Shown one piece after another: positions 9,476 to 24,400 of a DNA stretch of 64,000 bases. Source of the stretch: Cymbomonas tetramitiformis (taxonomy: Eukaryota > Chlorophyta > Pyramimonadophyceae > Pyramimonadales > Pyramimonadaceae); NCBI GenBank assembly GCA_001247695.2, contig LGRX02027230.1, positions 32,239 to 96,238 of the forward strand, read 5' to 3'. How positions within the stretch are numbered: position 1 is the stretch's first letter; each line of letters begins with the position of its first letter. The position numbers were made by a program, and so were the translations under genes. The notes under the pieces were generated by a model. That model did not search any database and had not been told where the DNA came from. It saw nothing but the letters and a program-made list of their open reading frames with translations.

Positions 9476-12400
9476 ACCACCAAGCCCGCCACCTCCACCA
9501 AGCCTCCACCTCCACCAAGCCCACCCCCTCCCCTCCACCCTCACCTCCCCCACCCTCTTCTCCTCCTCCACCAAGCCCACCACCTCCTCCACCCCTCCCC
9601 CTCTCCTCCTTCCCTCCTCCACCACCTTCCTCCTCCCTTTCCGCCCCCCTCCTTCCCCTGCTCCACCTCCACCTCTCCTTCACCTCCGCCACCCCCTCCG
9701 CCTCTCTCCACCTCCACCCCCCACCACCGCTATATCTCCACCTCAACCTCCCCACGGCCGCACCCACCTCTTCCACCCCTACTGCCACGCCCACTGCCTC
9801 CCCCACGACCTCGCCCACCACCACGCCCACCACAGCAGTGCCCACCTTGCAGCCCTCAGCTTCACCCACTCATGCACCCGACACCTTTTCTCCGTCGGTA
9901 ACCCCAACACACCAACCCACGACACCACCAACAACAAATCCCACCACACTCCACCCGGCTACCTCTGCACCATCAGCAACGCCCACCACATCCATCCCTA
10001 CCCAGCAACCTTCCCTCTCACCCTCCAGGGCACCCACCGTTACTACCTTGCCTCCTTCTTTTTCCCGAACGCCCACTCTTTCCCCCACCCTAAGTCCCAC
10101 ATCATCGCCAGCCACAAGTCACCCTACCACTTTGCACCCGACCACTGGCCTGCCTACCTCGTCCCCATCTACCCCGCCAACCAGAGCGCCCACATCGAGC
10201 ACCCCAACCACTTTGCATCCCACCACACCGCTTCCAACAACGACCCCAAGCACAGCCTCGCCTACTTCCTCTCCGACGACCCAGCCAACCACGAGAGTTC
10301 CCACTTCAGCGCCCACAGTGCTTCCCACCGCACCTCCATCAACTGATCATCCCACCACCACACAACCAACACAAGCACCCCCACCACCGCCATTGCCCCC
10401 TGCTCCAGTATTACAATTGGGTTCCGCTGACATTGTCGTGGTCTATTTCCAAGGTGTGCCCTTTGTTCATAGCGCACAGTGCACTCCAAAATGCTGTATT
10501 TGGAATTTGCAGCACAGCTGTAAATGGCTTCAGAACATGGAACGGGTCTAGGGCTCGGTCCTGCGAAGCCTAGAAGGCCTACAACCCTGAGTTCACCCGT
10601 GTAGCCATTGCAGCACAGGTTTTTCAGCATTAGGCCGAAATAAGTGCCTGATGGGTTGGTCAGGTAACCGAGGTAAGGAGCCCAATAGTTTGCCAGAAGC
10701 TCAAATCCTGAGTCAGCCGTGGGGATTCGAGCACGTCTTCGATAAGAGTTCAGCGGTTATTGAGGTTGCTGTTTCGATATCGGAGGTGATCGGTGGCCAG
10801 GGCGCCGGGGCCGCGAGGTTGCTGTTTCGATATTGGAGGTTATCGGTGACGGGGGTGCCGGGGCCACACGATTGCTGTTTCGATATTGGAGGTTATCGGT
10901 GACGGGGGTGCCGGGGCCGAGGTTGCTGTTTCGATATCGGAGGTGGCCGGTGGCTCTAGGGTTGCCCAGTGCCCGATATAGTTTCAGGTGCCAATTGGCA
11001 CGATCGTTGTTTCTACTTGCAACTTTCCTGTGTTTTGATACCTCGCGGCCTTTCTTCATGGTGTGGTGCGCCATCCCGCCCCCCTTCAATAGTGCCTGAC
11101 AGTTGTGCATCCTCGCACAAAGGTGACCTCACCTTTACTTACTGCTTTCGATTCAGGCACAACCCGCAGCACGTGCGTGTCACTTCTCCTGGAAGGAATC
11201 AATATCTCCACCACGCACAACCTCTCCGTTGTCGCGACCGGCAGCAACTCTATTCTGGAATGGTCATTCTATGGCCTATCTGTCTGTTCTGACACCAGTT
11301 GCCAACTTCATCTGTGTGGATTCAGCGTTGGCGTCTACCTACTGGAAGGGTGCGTGTGCGCCTTCTCCTCTGACCAGCACCCGGCGGCTCGCCTCAATGG
11401 AACCCTACATGTATATTATGCTCCACCCCCTCCACCCTGCCCGCCGCCTCCGCTATCCCCGCCACCTCTTCCCTCACCGCCTCCACCTTCTCCCCCCCCC
11501 ACCACCTTCACCTCCCCTTTGCCACCACCACCACCTCCTTCCCCCCCGCCATCTCTCCCTCCTCCTTCCCCTCCACCCCCTCCACCACTGCCACCCCTAA
11601 TCCCGCCTTCACCATGCCCCACCACCGCCACCACCAATTCCGCCTCCATCTCCTTCCCCCACCTGTGTACCCCTCCTTGCCCCCTTCTTCTCGCCCTCCG
11701 CTCAACTCCGCCACCTCCGCCACCTCCGCCATTCCCTTCGCCACCTCCACCTCCACCTCCTCCCCAACCTCCTTGGCCACCGCCGCCGCTCCCTCCATCG
11801 CCCCTTACGTCAGCCCCAACCAGTGCCACCACCCTGTCTCCCAATGTGCAGCTTACGGCATCTGCGAATGTCTCCATCCACTTCATCGACACGGACCTGG
11901 CAGAATTTACAAATCTCACTTTTGCAAGTCTTTTTGAGTCCAGGGTGCAGTCCACCATTGCAGCAGTTGCGAACACAGACCCGGGGTTTGTACACCTCAC
12001 CAGCATCGAGCCTAGGAGCGTGCTTGTGAATATCACCACCTGGTGGACCTACCCAGCTCTGGCCTCCGGTGCGTCACCCGTGGAGTTTGTGGAACGAGTC
12101 ACCCTCGACCCGAGCTCCATCTTTTGCAACGACTCGCTGCTCTATCAGTATCTGGTGGAGACTGTTGCATCGGACTACATCTCTGTGATTGCGTCTCCCC
12201 CACCATCTTCATCACAGTGGATCGGCCACGAACCTGCTACAACCGTTGATAGCGTATCCGCAGTGGATGGTACGTCTGCGGTGGATGGTACCACATCTGC
12301 GGTGGATGGTACCACGCCCGTGGTGGATGGTTCGTTCGCGGTGGATGGTACCACGCCCGTGGTGGATGGTTCGTCCGCGGTGGATGGTACCACGCCCGTG

Positions 12401-15400
12401 GTGGATGGTTCGTCCGCGGTGGATGGTACCACGCCCGTGGTGGATGGTTCGTCCGCGGTGGATGGTACCACACCCGTGGTGGATGGTTCGTCCGCGGTGG
12501 CTGGTACGTCCGTGGTGGATGGTTCTGGCCCGTGGTGGATGGTTCGTCCGCGGTGGATGGTACATCCGTGGTGGATGGTTCGTCCGTGGTGGATGGTTCG
12601 ACTGTAGTGGATGGTTCGTCCGTGGTGGATGGTTCGTCTGTGGCGGATGGTTCGTCCGTGGTGGATGGTTCATCTGTGCGGACTTGCCCGGGCTATTCTG
12701 CCACGCAGTTGACCCAGCTGAACCAGACTGGCTTTGAGTGTGACAGCTGTCCAGAGGGTTACCGCGGCCAGGGCATAAGGTGTGCGATGTGCACCCTGGA
12801 AGTGAGCATCGGCCACTCCACCATGGTGGAGGGTGTGATGCGGCGGATCCACCTGAACCAGGTGCTCGGCAACGTGGTTGGCCTCGCCAGCCCGCGGTGT
12901 GTCCAGACGCAGGGGTTTAGCTTCGCCTGGACCCTGTTGCACTCGGGCGGTGAGGCAGTGCCCTTGAACAATGCCATCCACCAGGCCGAGACGCTGAAGC
13001 TGAGCATACCCAAGAACAGCCTCCGGGTTGACACCACCTATCGGGTGATGCTCGACGCCGCCCTCACCGGCAACGCGGAAGTGCGTGCAACTGCTGTGCT
13101 GGAGTTCTTCGTGCGGCGGGAGCTTCTAAGAGTGCAGGTCAAGGGCGGGGGCACGGAGATGGGCTCAGAGGGCGTGCTTCTTCTGGATGCCACCTCGTCA
13201 TATGACCCCAACGACGGGGGCGGATCCGACAACTTTACCTTTGCCTGGCGCTGCACCCTGGGGGTCGGAGGGGGGCCGTGCCACGATGCTCGGGGCGCGC
13301 CACTGCCGACAGAGATCCGTCCGATGTCGGAGCTTTGCAGCAATGGCGCCGGCGGCCCTGCGAATTGCGCTATGATGACGACGACCCTGCTGGGGGGGGC
13401 GGGGGGGATTCCCTATAACTTCACCTGTGTCGCCTCCAAGGGCGGCATGTCCATGCTAGTGGAGGGTATCACAGCGGTGGTGTATTCCGGGTATGCCTCC
13501 CCGGATGTGCGGGTGGTTCCGCTAGATCCCGTGCGCGTCCGCGGAGACGTGAACACGCTGCTGCGCGGAGAGGTGGTCTTCAGGGAGGGGAGTGCGGCGG
13601 ATTCCCAGTGGCTGCGGTGGGAGCTGGAGTCAGACTCGGACTCGGCGCCAGCCTTCGACCTGCGGGCCGCTGCGCTCACCTCACTGACACAGCCTTCGCT
13701 CGTGGTGCGTGCCTCCGATCTGCGTGTCAGGCACCGAGCGTGGCCCTGCTGTTGAACGCGATGACCCAAATATAGACTTCGAGCCTTAGTAAATCCGAGC
13801 TTTTTTTTTTTTGCCATGGCTGTTTGGCTCCGTGGCTGTCTTCCAACGCGGGCTGCTTCCGTGTTTCTGTGACTTCCCGGCACTGAACCTGGTGATGCTT
13901 GTTCTGAGTTGTTCTTGATCACCCGCACTGGATTTAAGGTTTTGCCAATTATTTGCCACGATAAGGGGCCCCTTGGTAAGGTTGAGGGGCGCATGTCGAA
14001 AACAGGATTGTGTGGTATGAAGGGTTGTTTGGGGCTGGGGGCATGTGGCTGTGTATATGCCTCAGATTCGCATGGGATCTCTAAGCTCTGGGGCTACATA
14101 TCGCTTCACGCTCCATGCTGGCGACGCCGGGGGCGCCGGTGTTTGCACGGTGCTCGTGCGTGTTAACCAGGCACCGTGGCATGTCGCTGCGGGAGGGCCC
14201 GCACTGCAGGCGCTCCCGAGCGACGCCCAGGGGGGTGGGCTTGGCGCGGCGGAGGAGGCGCGGCGGCAGGGACGGGATGGCGTGGCGCTCGGGATGGCCT
14301 TGGAGGACTATTTCACCTGCGAGCTGCATGGCTGGGCCGACGCCCCCGAAGACCTGCCGCTGATGTACATGCCATCGTATCAGGTGGAAGGGCATGGCGG
14401 TGGGAGCCGCATCCTGATGGACTACACACAATCCTCAGTGCTGACCTTTCTACTTCCGGAGCCCGGGGCGCAGGAATGGGAGCATAATGTGACGGTTCAC
14501 GTTAGCATCAGGGATATGCTCGGAGCTTCCACCACTGCCTCCGTCTCTGTTCGGGTCACGCGCAAGGCACTGGAGAGCTCAGCGGCAGTGCAGGGTTACA
14601 CCGACGAGCTCTTGGCGCGGAGTACCGCCACCGCTCGGAGAGGCAACCTGGAGGAGTCCCTCGTGGTGGTTGACGGCGCAGTCATGCTGTTGAACGAGGG
14701 CTTCTCGGCGGCAGACGGGACACCTGCGGCTGTGGAGGACTCGGATTGGATGGGAGTCCCCGGGGATGGCGGCGCGTTAGTGGGGCAATCTCTTACGGGG
14801 CGGCAGGCGCGGCGAGAGCGAGCAGCGGAACTGCTGGACTCAACAGTGCACGGGTCCTACATCTCGGAGGCGTCCCTGCAGCACTTCTCCTCCTCTGTGT
14901 CCACACTACTGACTGCCCCCCACGAGGTACGGCGCTCCCAAAGGCAAAGGGTGTTCCCCTCGATTCTTGCCACGTCACCCTCCTGGCCTAAATCAAGACC
15001 CCTTTGCTCCCCTTCAGCAGGGCTTCGATCCCGCCTGTCATCGGTTGGTACTGCCTTAATGCCTTGCAGAGGATGACACTGTCATCAATATGGCGCGTCC
15101 GAGCAAGCGTGCCGCAGCATCACTTTGTTTATGCATTCGCTCAACTCCTCCGGGGTGTCACACGCGTCCGAGCAAGCGTGCCGCAGCATCTCTTTGTTTA
15201 TGCATTCGCTCGACTCCTCCGGGGTGACACTGTCATCAATATGGCGCGTCCGAGCAAGCGTGCCGCAGCATCACTTTGTTTATGCATTCGCTCAACTCCT
15301 CCGGGGTCACACTGTCATCAATATAGCGCGTCCGAGCAAGCGTGCCGCAGCATCACTTTGTTTATGCATTCGCTCGACTCCTCCGGGGTGACACATTGGG

Positions 15401-18400
15401 CTAGCCTGTAATGTCGTTGGATGCGCCACTGTTTTTTGTTACCGCCTCCGATTAGCCCATGACGGTGTGCACCACATCCCTCGTCGTGTCCTTGGGCTGG
15501 CCAGGTATCCAACGAAACGGCATGGATGATGCACTCGGTGCTAGGCGCGCTGATCGACGCCTCGCTCAATGGCGAAGGACCCGCCATGGACATGAGCGCC
15601 GCTAACTCTATCATTGACGGGTTGAGTAACCTCGCCGTGGTCAGCGTGGGAACTGGAGGCGCCCCATCCACAGCAGCGTCCGTGCAGCTGCTGGAGCGCC
15701 TGGCCGGGTCCCTCCTCCAGACGCTCGCAGCCGGGCAGGAGGCCGTGCATGTGTCCTCGGCGATGCTGTCGCTCGCGGTCCAGGTGGAGAGCCTTCAATC
15801 TGCATCACGGCTCTTCAACTCAAGCATTGACGCGGCTGGGCTGACGCCCGTCAGGGGCAGTGGCGGCGGCATCGGTGGCGGCGTTGCTCCTGCCGGCCTG
15901 TCGCTCCCCACTTCGATGTCTGCGCCTCTGCAGGCCGCGGCTGACAGCGACACCATCCACCTGCAGATGCTAACTTCCCGTACGGATCCGCACCCAGGCG
16001 ACACCGGCCACACCGGCAGCGCAGCGACAGGGGGCCCGGTGGTTTCCATCATTTTGAGGGAGTCGGAGAGCGGGCGGGAGGTGAAAGTGCAGGAGCTGGA
16101 GGAGGCGCTAATCATCTCACTCCCACTGAGCGCCATGGCGACGAGGGTGTCGGGAGGGCACCAGTGGGGAAGCGATCAGGCGGCGGCGCTCCGGTGCGCA
16201 TGGTGGGACACGGAAAGAGGGAATTACAGCACGGCAGGCTGCGCAACAATGCCAAACCCGGCTCCGAAGGAGGCGCACCTTTTCTGGAAGGATCGGAATG
16301 TGTCGAGGCTCGACAAGAACCTGTCCGCAGCCTGGGGGATGGGCAACCCCACTCAGGTGCGGTAAAAGCAGCTGGGAGTCTCGACGACTGTACCGTTGTT
16401 ACCCTCACGGCTGTTGTGCGTCGCAAGATTCAAGGCGCTGCTGGTGGCACAAGAGTAGAGGGTGCTGGGAAAGGCACACGGGCTCGCGTCGGGGGCTGCA
16501 AGCAGAGGTTGCCCATCAACATTTGAACAACCTTTTTTGTCAAGAGCATTGTGAGCATTCTGCGCCGAGGGCTCTCTCCTCGGCCACGCGTGCGTTGGAG
16601 GCATCAACATTCACGAAGTGATCAGAACAGACAGTTGTGATTCCGGAATATAGTGCAATCATGAAAGAAAAACTCGTCACGAATCAAATGTTCTCATTGG
16701 TCTCCTGGGTGGTGTTCATGGCGGCCTGCTTCCTCCTAGGGGCCGCGTGAAAGGTTCCACTGTTTCTGTGCCCCAGCCGTGTATTAGCTTTATTGCAGGT
16801 CCATACCCGGGGCGCCCATGTGTTTCGTTTGTGCCCGAGGGTTGAGAACCCAGAACGATTCCCAAGGTGAGGGTGAGGCCGCACGCAATTATTTAAACGC
16901 TCGGTGACTCATCAAGGGCTGAGCGTCGGAAGGCGGGGAGGCGGAGGAGGAGGAGCTTGCGCCCCGCAGGCGGCAGGCTGCGAGGTGGTGTACGATGCAG
17001 ACAGTGGCCACCGCAAGTTTCTTGGCGCAGAATGCCACGTGGCGGCGGTCGGAAACGCGGCTGGGTGCTGGTGGGTATGGCAGCGGGAGGTGTTTGAGGG
17101 CCCGGATTGTGTGTGGGCGGAAGAGCTGGAGTGTATGTGCAACCACCTGACAGACTTCAAGGCCAGAGACATGGAGACCGGGAGCGTTGGGGACGAGCCC
17201 GGGGGGGCGACTTTCGTCGGTGTGGACGACATGACCAGTCTCACAGCCAGTGACCTGGAGAAGTCCGTTCTACTTTATATTGTTATGGCAAGCCTTATGT
17301 TGTTGGGTGCGGCCTTCTGGGTTGTGTCCGGTTACGTTCACAAGTGCGTCCTGTTTCCGCCCACGTCCGTGTATGGCGTTTGCCAGTGTGCGCCGAGGCA
17401 TACCTGCACTGATCCCCTCCACCCCTTCGGGATTGTGGACACCCCCTTCGGGATTGCCTTCGGGACCAATGGGTCCCATTGGACTTTAAGAGGCTGTCCA
17501 GGCTCAGAGGCGGATTCCTGACCCTGGATTGATTGCCAATCCACGTAGTGAGCGCTCGGGGGCTCGGACCGCTCACCTGCGGTGATGAGGCGCATTTGAA
17601 TTTCGATATTCAGTCAATGGCTGTTCAATAGTTTCTGATATCGGTGCACCTTGCTAGCGAATTCATATGGCGGGCATTATCTAACAGGCATAAAGGTGTG
17701 CTTTATTCTGAAACAAGGGCAGCCAGCGCCTTTTAATTTCTTTTTATTTTTGAAAGATTTCCTGAGGATGCTTGGTGGACCAGTCGCGGCCCATCAATGG
17801 AGTTATGAATCGAACTGAAGCAGGTTCATCAACTGCCGACTGCCAATCACATTGAAGCGCCGCAGTTATTCACGGTTGCACAATCTGCGATGGAAGTGCT
17901 GGAGCCTGGTGTTGGTCATGCTTGTGTCGAAATGAATCCGAGATGTGATCATATGTGAGCTGTGTGCGCGTGCCAGAAGGGACGAAGGATAGCATCAACC
18001 CTGTTTTGTGATTGATCTAAGGTCTCTTGTCGCATGTGACGGATGACAGCAGAGACTGGTCAAGAGTGTGGAGGGTTCTAGGAATTCAGTTCTTCAGTGC
18101 GCTGAGAATAGTATGCACCACGCTCACGCTCGGTAGGGTGTGTGCGGCCATGATATTTACAGCGGCTGGCATCAATTAGGGTGATACGGTGATAACATGC
18201 CGTCTTTGGTTAGTCAGTAGCGTGCACTGCGGACGGAGCCCTAGTAAGGAGGTGTGTCATGTAACAGGAGACAGCGCTTGCACCTGCTGCACGCGCTGCT
18301 TACCTCGCGTAAGACCTCCCTATATTCTAAGCACTTGGTGGTGGCCACCCGGATGTCCGGCCGAGTCAGCCGAGATCCCAGAGCGAGCGACCCCCGTGGC

Positions 18401-21400
18401 GAAAGCCTCTTCACCTGGACCATCGCGAATGGCGGTGTGTACATCGCGCGAAGCATGCCTCGTGAAATGAGAAAGCAGCTGGTAGAGACACTTCAGGTGA
18501 GGCGCGATGTGGCCCGCAATCGTCCCGGCCCCCTCGGCAACACCCCCCCCTCCCTTGACTTTACCCTTCCGCGTTGCACGTCTATCCCAGCCGCACAACC
18601 TCTTGGCATGGATGAGGCGACGTGTCGCTCGCCCTGGTCCAGAGATCGGTTCATGCATGGCAACGCGCGACCTCGTAAAAGGTTCCCTCGTGCAGAGAGG
18701 TGCGCGTCCTGGGCGGCCGGAATGGACTGGAATTCTTTCGAGCTCGGGGGAATATGGGCATCTGGACCTGCTCTATCTGTTGTGAACTCAGCCAGAGATG
18801 ACATGCATGATTGTAAGCAGATTGGTCGAGATGTGACGGGTGGTTGTGGGTGCTGAGAGCTTACATGCAGACTTCGGAGGCGCCGAAGAAGGTCAGCCTC
18901 ACCACGCGGGTCTTACGGGCGGCGACGAATTTCCGCCGCGGCCTGGCGAAGAGCAACGTGCTATCAGTTAGCGCAGAGAGGTCCACGGCCCTGCTGCTGC
19001 CGCCTGCAGGAAAGCCGCGGAGGGCGCGGCCCTGCAGCAATGGCCACGCGCGGCAGGATTCAGATCAGGCCGCTGAGCAGTTCGAGGAAGCTGCTGCAGC
19101 ACCGCGGACTCTCCGCACGGACTCGAGGACGTGGGCTGCGCGCCTTTTGCCCACAGACACAAAAGGGTTGGACACGGCGCGCGGAATCCTCACGGCGCTA
19201 ACTGTGAAAGAGATACGCGGGAGCGCAGCACTGCCAGGCTCCTCTCCGGCTACTCTGAGCCGACCTCGCAATGCGGCCACCTCCCGAGACAATCCGCGGG
19301 ATGACTCGGGCGGCTCTCCCCTCGAGAATTCACCGCTGGGAGGTTTGTATGGGAGGGGACCCCGGCCAGTGGCGGAGAGCTTTGAAAGTGCCTCGAAAGG
19401 CTACGAGAAGCTCAAACCAGACCAAACGCCACCCCCTTCGCGGTCAGCCACGCGTGCTCGTGCGCGGATCTCGAGATCTGCCAAGGCAATGAAGAGCGGC
19501 GAGGCGCTCAATTCTTTCAGCGCAGCTCCTCTGATGCCACTCCGGATGCCCAGGCGCGATGCCGGCCTCGAGGACGCGCGCGTAGGGGATGGCACCCTAT
19601 TGCTCCGGCCGCAGCAAGCCTATCAAGGCAAGGGCGGCAGGCGCGACACGGTTCTCAAGTCGAGTGCGGCAAAGCCTCAGACGGAGATACTGCGCATGCG
19701 GCAGGAAGAGAATGAGCCGTGGGCTGTCACCAAGACGCCGGCGCTTCCACCGGAGACGTCCAACCTTTACCCGGTGAGTGCGCTGCTCGCGTTGGGAATG
19801 GCATCGTAGGAGTAGGTCGAGTGAACCTGGCCGAAAGTGTTTTAAGAGGGGAGTGATATTGCAGGCACGCCTTGGAAGTTGGTCAGGTCAGCCGCTAGTA
19901 CCGCCTGCTCGAGTACTTTCACGTCGAGTCCGGGAGTTTCCTCTTTGCAAGACATTGGCTGAATCGGAAGTGCGCGCCTGGTGGTGGGGCGCAGGGCATG
20001 CAGCAGTTCGACTTTCTGCGTCGTGGGGAGAAGAAGAGGCGGCGCAAGATGAAGTGGCCCAAATGGGCGAGGTCGGCGGCGCGCAGCGCCAAGAAGGTTG
20101 GGAAGAAGATCTGGAGGCGCCTGCAACGGGACCCGTCCTTGCACGGCCGGAACCTGTGCAGGGGGCTCGGGATCGACATCCTGCAGCTGCAGTTATGCGT
20201 GCCTTATCAAACACTCGCCGAGAATTGCCAGATGGATACAGAGCGTCTTATTCGTGCCCAAAACAGACAGATGGCTCAAGTTAGCCGGGGCGCTCACAGC
20301 AGACAGAGAGAGAAAAGTAGGTCGTCCGCCCCCTCTGGCGCACCACCCGCACCCTCCTTCTCGCACCCTTACATGGGTCCCATGGTCCAACCTGGCTAGG
20401 CGGCGGTGCAGCTGCTGGTTCGTAGGGATTGCATCCTTGAGCGCGCGAGGGGCCGGTTGAAGGCCGCCGGTGTTGGCGAGGGCTGAGACATCTCAGCTGA
20501 TAGTCCCAGGCTTCCATGGCGTGCGGCTGTCCGGTGTACACCCAGATTTTACCGGGTACAGGCCTGGACGATGTTGCTCATGTTGATGCAAGCAGATCCC
20601 CGGAGCCGAGCATGCCCACACAGACCCGAAGCATGCGGGGCCGTCGCGCTTCTCTAACGGCAATTCATTTCTAGGATGGTCCCTGTGGAATAGTTATTTC
20701 ATGCCGTCGACCCAATGGCAGCAGCAAGCTGGTAGGGTCTGGATTTAATTGGAAGAGCGGTGAAGTCATGGCATCCTAGAAGGGGTGGATCAGGGACTCT
20801 TGCCCCGTGCTTCATAAAAGCATCTGAAAATCGTAGGGTCCAGGGTCCGTGTGGAGGGAAGACTTCGTCTGCGGCTCGCTCTTAGGGAGTGTCTGGGATT
20901 CGTCTGACGCTTGCTCCCTCTCCGTGTCCAGTGTTCATGTTTATTGCACGTGCCGGGGGACTCGTGTTCTTTGACCCAGATGTGAGGTACTGGTATGTCG
21001 CTGTGAACGGGGACGGACGCCGGATGGAAGTGGATTTTGGGAGGCGGTTGTCCCTGTGGTGCCATTCTGGCAGGCACTGCCTCTTGGAGAGCTCGGTGGA
21101 TTCGTCTGCCTTTGCTGCAAGGGAGGCAGAGGGTGGTGAAGTCCACCTTCTGTGTTTTCCCTTGATTTTTGCGGGGAGCACTTAGGTGCCCGCATGTTTC
21201 CTTTTGTTGACATGGGGTGCCCATGCTGTGTGGTGTGACTGCATTCGTGGCATAACCATGGACCAATGGGTCCCATCCATCGACCGTGAGTCACTGGGGG
21301 GCATGCCAGCAGGGTTCGCTCACTCCGTAACCCTGGGACCAACTATTGTTGGGCGATGATCGGTCACATCGTATCATCTTTCCATGCTTCTTTGCATCTG

Positions 21401-24400
21401 GGTTTGGAATGTGTATGAGTTGGTGGTATCTTGGCACGGCCCCGCCCTGCTCCTGATTTGCTTCTCACATCCACTGGGATGACGGTGGGCTGGCTTTTGT
21501 CGGCTGATCTCATGCCATTCCGTGTGGAGGGAAGACTTGATTCGCCGTGCATTCGAGAAATTGTGGAAGCGTCCCTTCCAGGGGCTGACAGGTGGGGGGG
21601 CTCTCGCCCGGGATTAGATCTAAGTGATGTGAAAATCGCAGCTTGCGGGGGTTGCCGGTGATTATGATCGGGGATCTGTTGTCCACCGCTAGATCAAGAC
21701 ATTGCGAATTGTACTCAGAGGGGTGACAAAAGAGAGAACTTCAGCCCGGCATTCCATCAGAGTGCTGTAAAAGCAATAGCGCCCGAGGTCTGACTGACTG
21801 ACCGGAGGAGTTACACCAGCCATTAGATCGTGGGTTTTTTGGGCATCTTGGCATCCAGGGGATAACAGCAGGGGGAGCTCCCGTGGCGTTAGATTTAAGT
21901 ATTACGACACTCGTAGCGTCTCCGGGGTGATGGGACAGCGCGCGGCTCGTGGTGAAAGCCGCGTGGGAGGTGTCCCGATGCTTCGGGCAGGTTGCAGCCT
22001 GTAGGAACGGACCAAGCACGGGAGCGCCAACTCGTTGCACTGATGGGCGAGGAAGGGTTTCCCTGCTGCAACAGCTTTTGATGCCAAGCGTAAGAAGAGG
22101 CCCGTGGCGTTAACTAAGTCGTTAAGTCGGAGAGCCATGAAATCAACTCTTTGCCTATCGGAAGGAAGCAGCCACTCACAAGACATGGAGCTGGATCGTA
22201 TGCTGGGCACCGCCCTTATCCACGCATATCTCAGCAACACCAGCCTGATGAAACACTCAAAGGTGCCCATATCCCCCGCCTCAACTCGCCTCCAGCTGTC
22301 CTAGCTCATACTTTGATGTCGGAGCCCCGCTGCCGCGGACCTGACATCTTCCCAACCCAACTTGGGCTTTTGGTCCTACAGTTACAGCCATCCAAACCGG
22401 AGCTTACCTGTCCCGATATCCTACCATTGCAGGCATCCAGAGATCGAATAAATCTGGCATAATTAGTTAATTCTATCCTCGGGGCTCCCAGGAATATATC
22501 CGGGCGCTCCTATATGCTCGACCTAGAAATATTGGACAGCCCAGTTTAAATTAAGAACCACTATTCTCAGGCAAGCAGGGATTGGTCCGTGGCACTATGC
22601 CGAGTCTACGTTTGAAATTTGAATCGTTTATCCCTCCGTTTGGAGTAATTTCATCAAATGTGTATGGAATATCTCTGTTGGTGTAATCTTCCAATCAGAG
22701 CTCATGGGCCGATGCCAAGGGCGCATATGTGGCTTGGCATGGAATAAAATGTGGATTAGCTGGCACGCTGATGTGACAATAGGATGCAATTGCCTCAGCT
22801 TCTCTCAAAGAGGCGGTGGACTATGAGGCGGCGGACGATTCCACATTATCGTAGCGGAATTCCTGCTTAAGGTCCCTTCAAGCTGATGCCGCAGATTTGC
22901 TGCTGTGGATAAATGGCGGGCTGCGGGGGGTGTTGGGGGATCGGGAGGGGTCATTCTTGCTGCCACTGTGTCAGCTGCGGCACCAGGTCCTCATGTCACA
23001 GGAACAGCCGTGGCAGATGCCCCTCGGCCGCAACTCCAACTGGTTCATCGCGGTGTTCATGATCGCCCTGGTGCAGATGAAGGAGAAGCAGTGGCTGCAT
23101 CGTGCGCAAAGGGTGCAGCTGGTCATACTTCAGAAGATGGACGGCAGCTTCGAGATGACGCAGGACCTGGCCAATCTCTTATGGATTGGCACTCCTGAGG
23201 AGCCCCTGGAAGAGAACCCCTACCCGTTCTTCGACTTACAGGTGCCCCCCGCGCTCCAGGCTCTTTCCCGATCAAGGGACAACGACCAGTGGGCGCGACT
23301 ATTGGGCGTGATAAACGGAGTGGCGAGCGACATGGCGGCGAGCAGTGCCACCAAGTGTAGCCACGCGAAGCGCTTTGACGTGGGCTGATGTGGGCTGACG
23401 TGGGCTGATGTGGGCTGATGTGGGCTGACGTGGGCTGACGTGGGCTGCTGTGGGCTGGCCGTGGGCTGATGTGGGCTGTGCTGTTGGCTGACGTGGGCTG
23501 ACGTGGGCTGGGGTGCTGTGGGCTGACGTGGGCTGATGTGGGCTGGCGTGGGCTGCTGTGGGCTGACGTGGGCTGACGTGGGCTGCTGTGCTGACGTGGG
23601 CTGCTGTGGGCTGCTGTGGGCTGATGTGCGCTGACGTGGGCTGCTTTGGGCTGATGTGGGCTGACGTGGGCTGACGTGGGCTGGCTGACGTGGGCTGATG
23701 TAGGCTGATGTGGGCTGGGCACCCCAAAGTTTCCGCTTGCAGTGCTCGTGAGAGCTTGCCAGGTCCGACAGTCGATTCTCCGCAGAAACTCATTTCCCGA
23801 TGGTGCAGCATCGACGAGAGTGATGATTGAATTCGACTGGTGAATCAAGTGGCTTCGATGCCGTCGATTCACCAACGATTGTGCATCAAGCGATGTTCGA
23901 GCTGCAACGCTGAAAACGGTTTGAAGTCTGAGACGGTGCCCCACGTGGGCGCCAAGGTCTCATGTCGTGCTTAGATTTCCCCCGGGTGGGAGCTGACGCT
24001 CAGGGCCGTGCGGTGAATGACGCAGGAACTGATCGCCACGGTGCCGGAGGGGCTGAGGGCTTCGCTGGAAGAGCGAGAGTCACAGCACAGCACGCAGACC
24101 GTGTGGGCAACCATGTGTACGGTGGAACTGTACGACAGCCAGCCTCTCCTGTCGGAGTGGATTGAGAACCCGTCGGATCCTCATGCGGATCGGCAAACCA
24201 TCCGGCAGCGCGCCCAGCTATGGCTCGATAACCGCATTGGGACCAAATACGATGGGGAGCACGGTAGCATGGAGGAGTGGCAGACCGCTGCAGCGACGCT
24301 CGTGGAGGCAACGCCCCCGCCACCTCCCTCTCTTCCATCTCTCTTCCTTCGCGACGCTGCACGCACGAGCACGCTGGTAGACGGAGCGCAGTGCCCGCAA

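Noticed and set aside
12212..12673. Minus-strand NHPPRTNHPPQ repeat protein
   Set aside because: Antisense of the VDG-coding repeat; no independent support.
23123..23944. 273-codon minus-strand frame rich in HQPTSAHVSP
   Set aside because: It is the translation of the 10-bp TGGGCTGACG satellite inside an intron; periodicity keeps the frame open.
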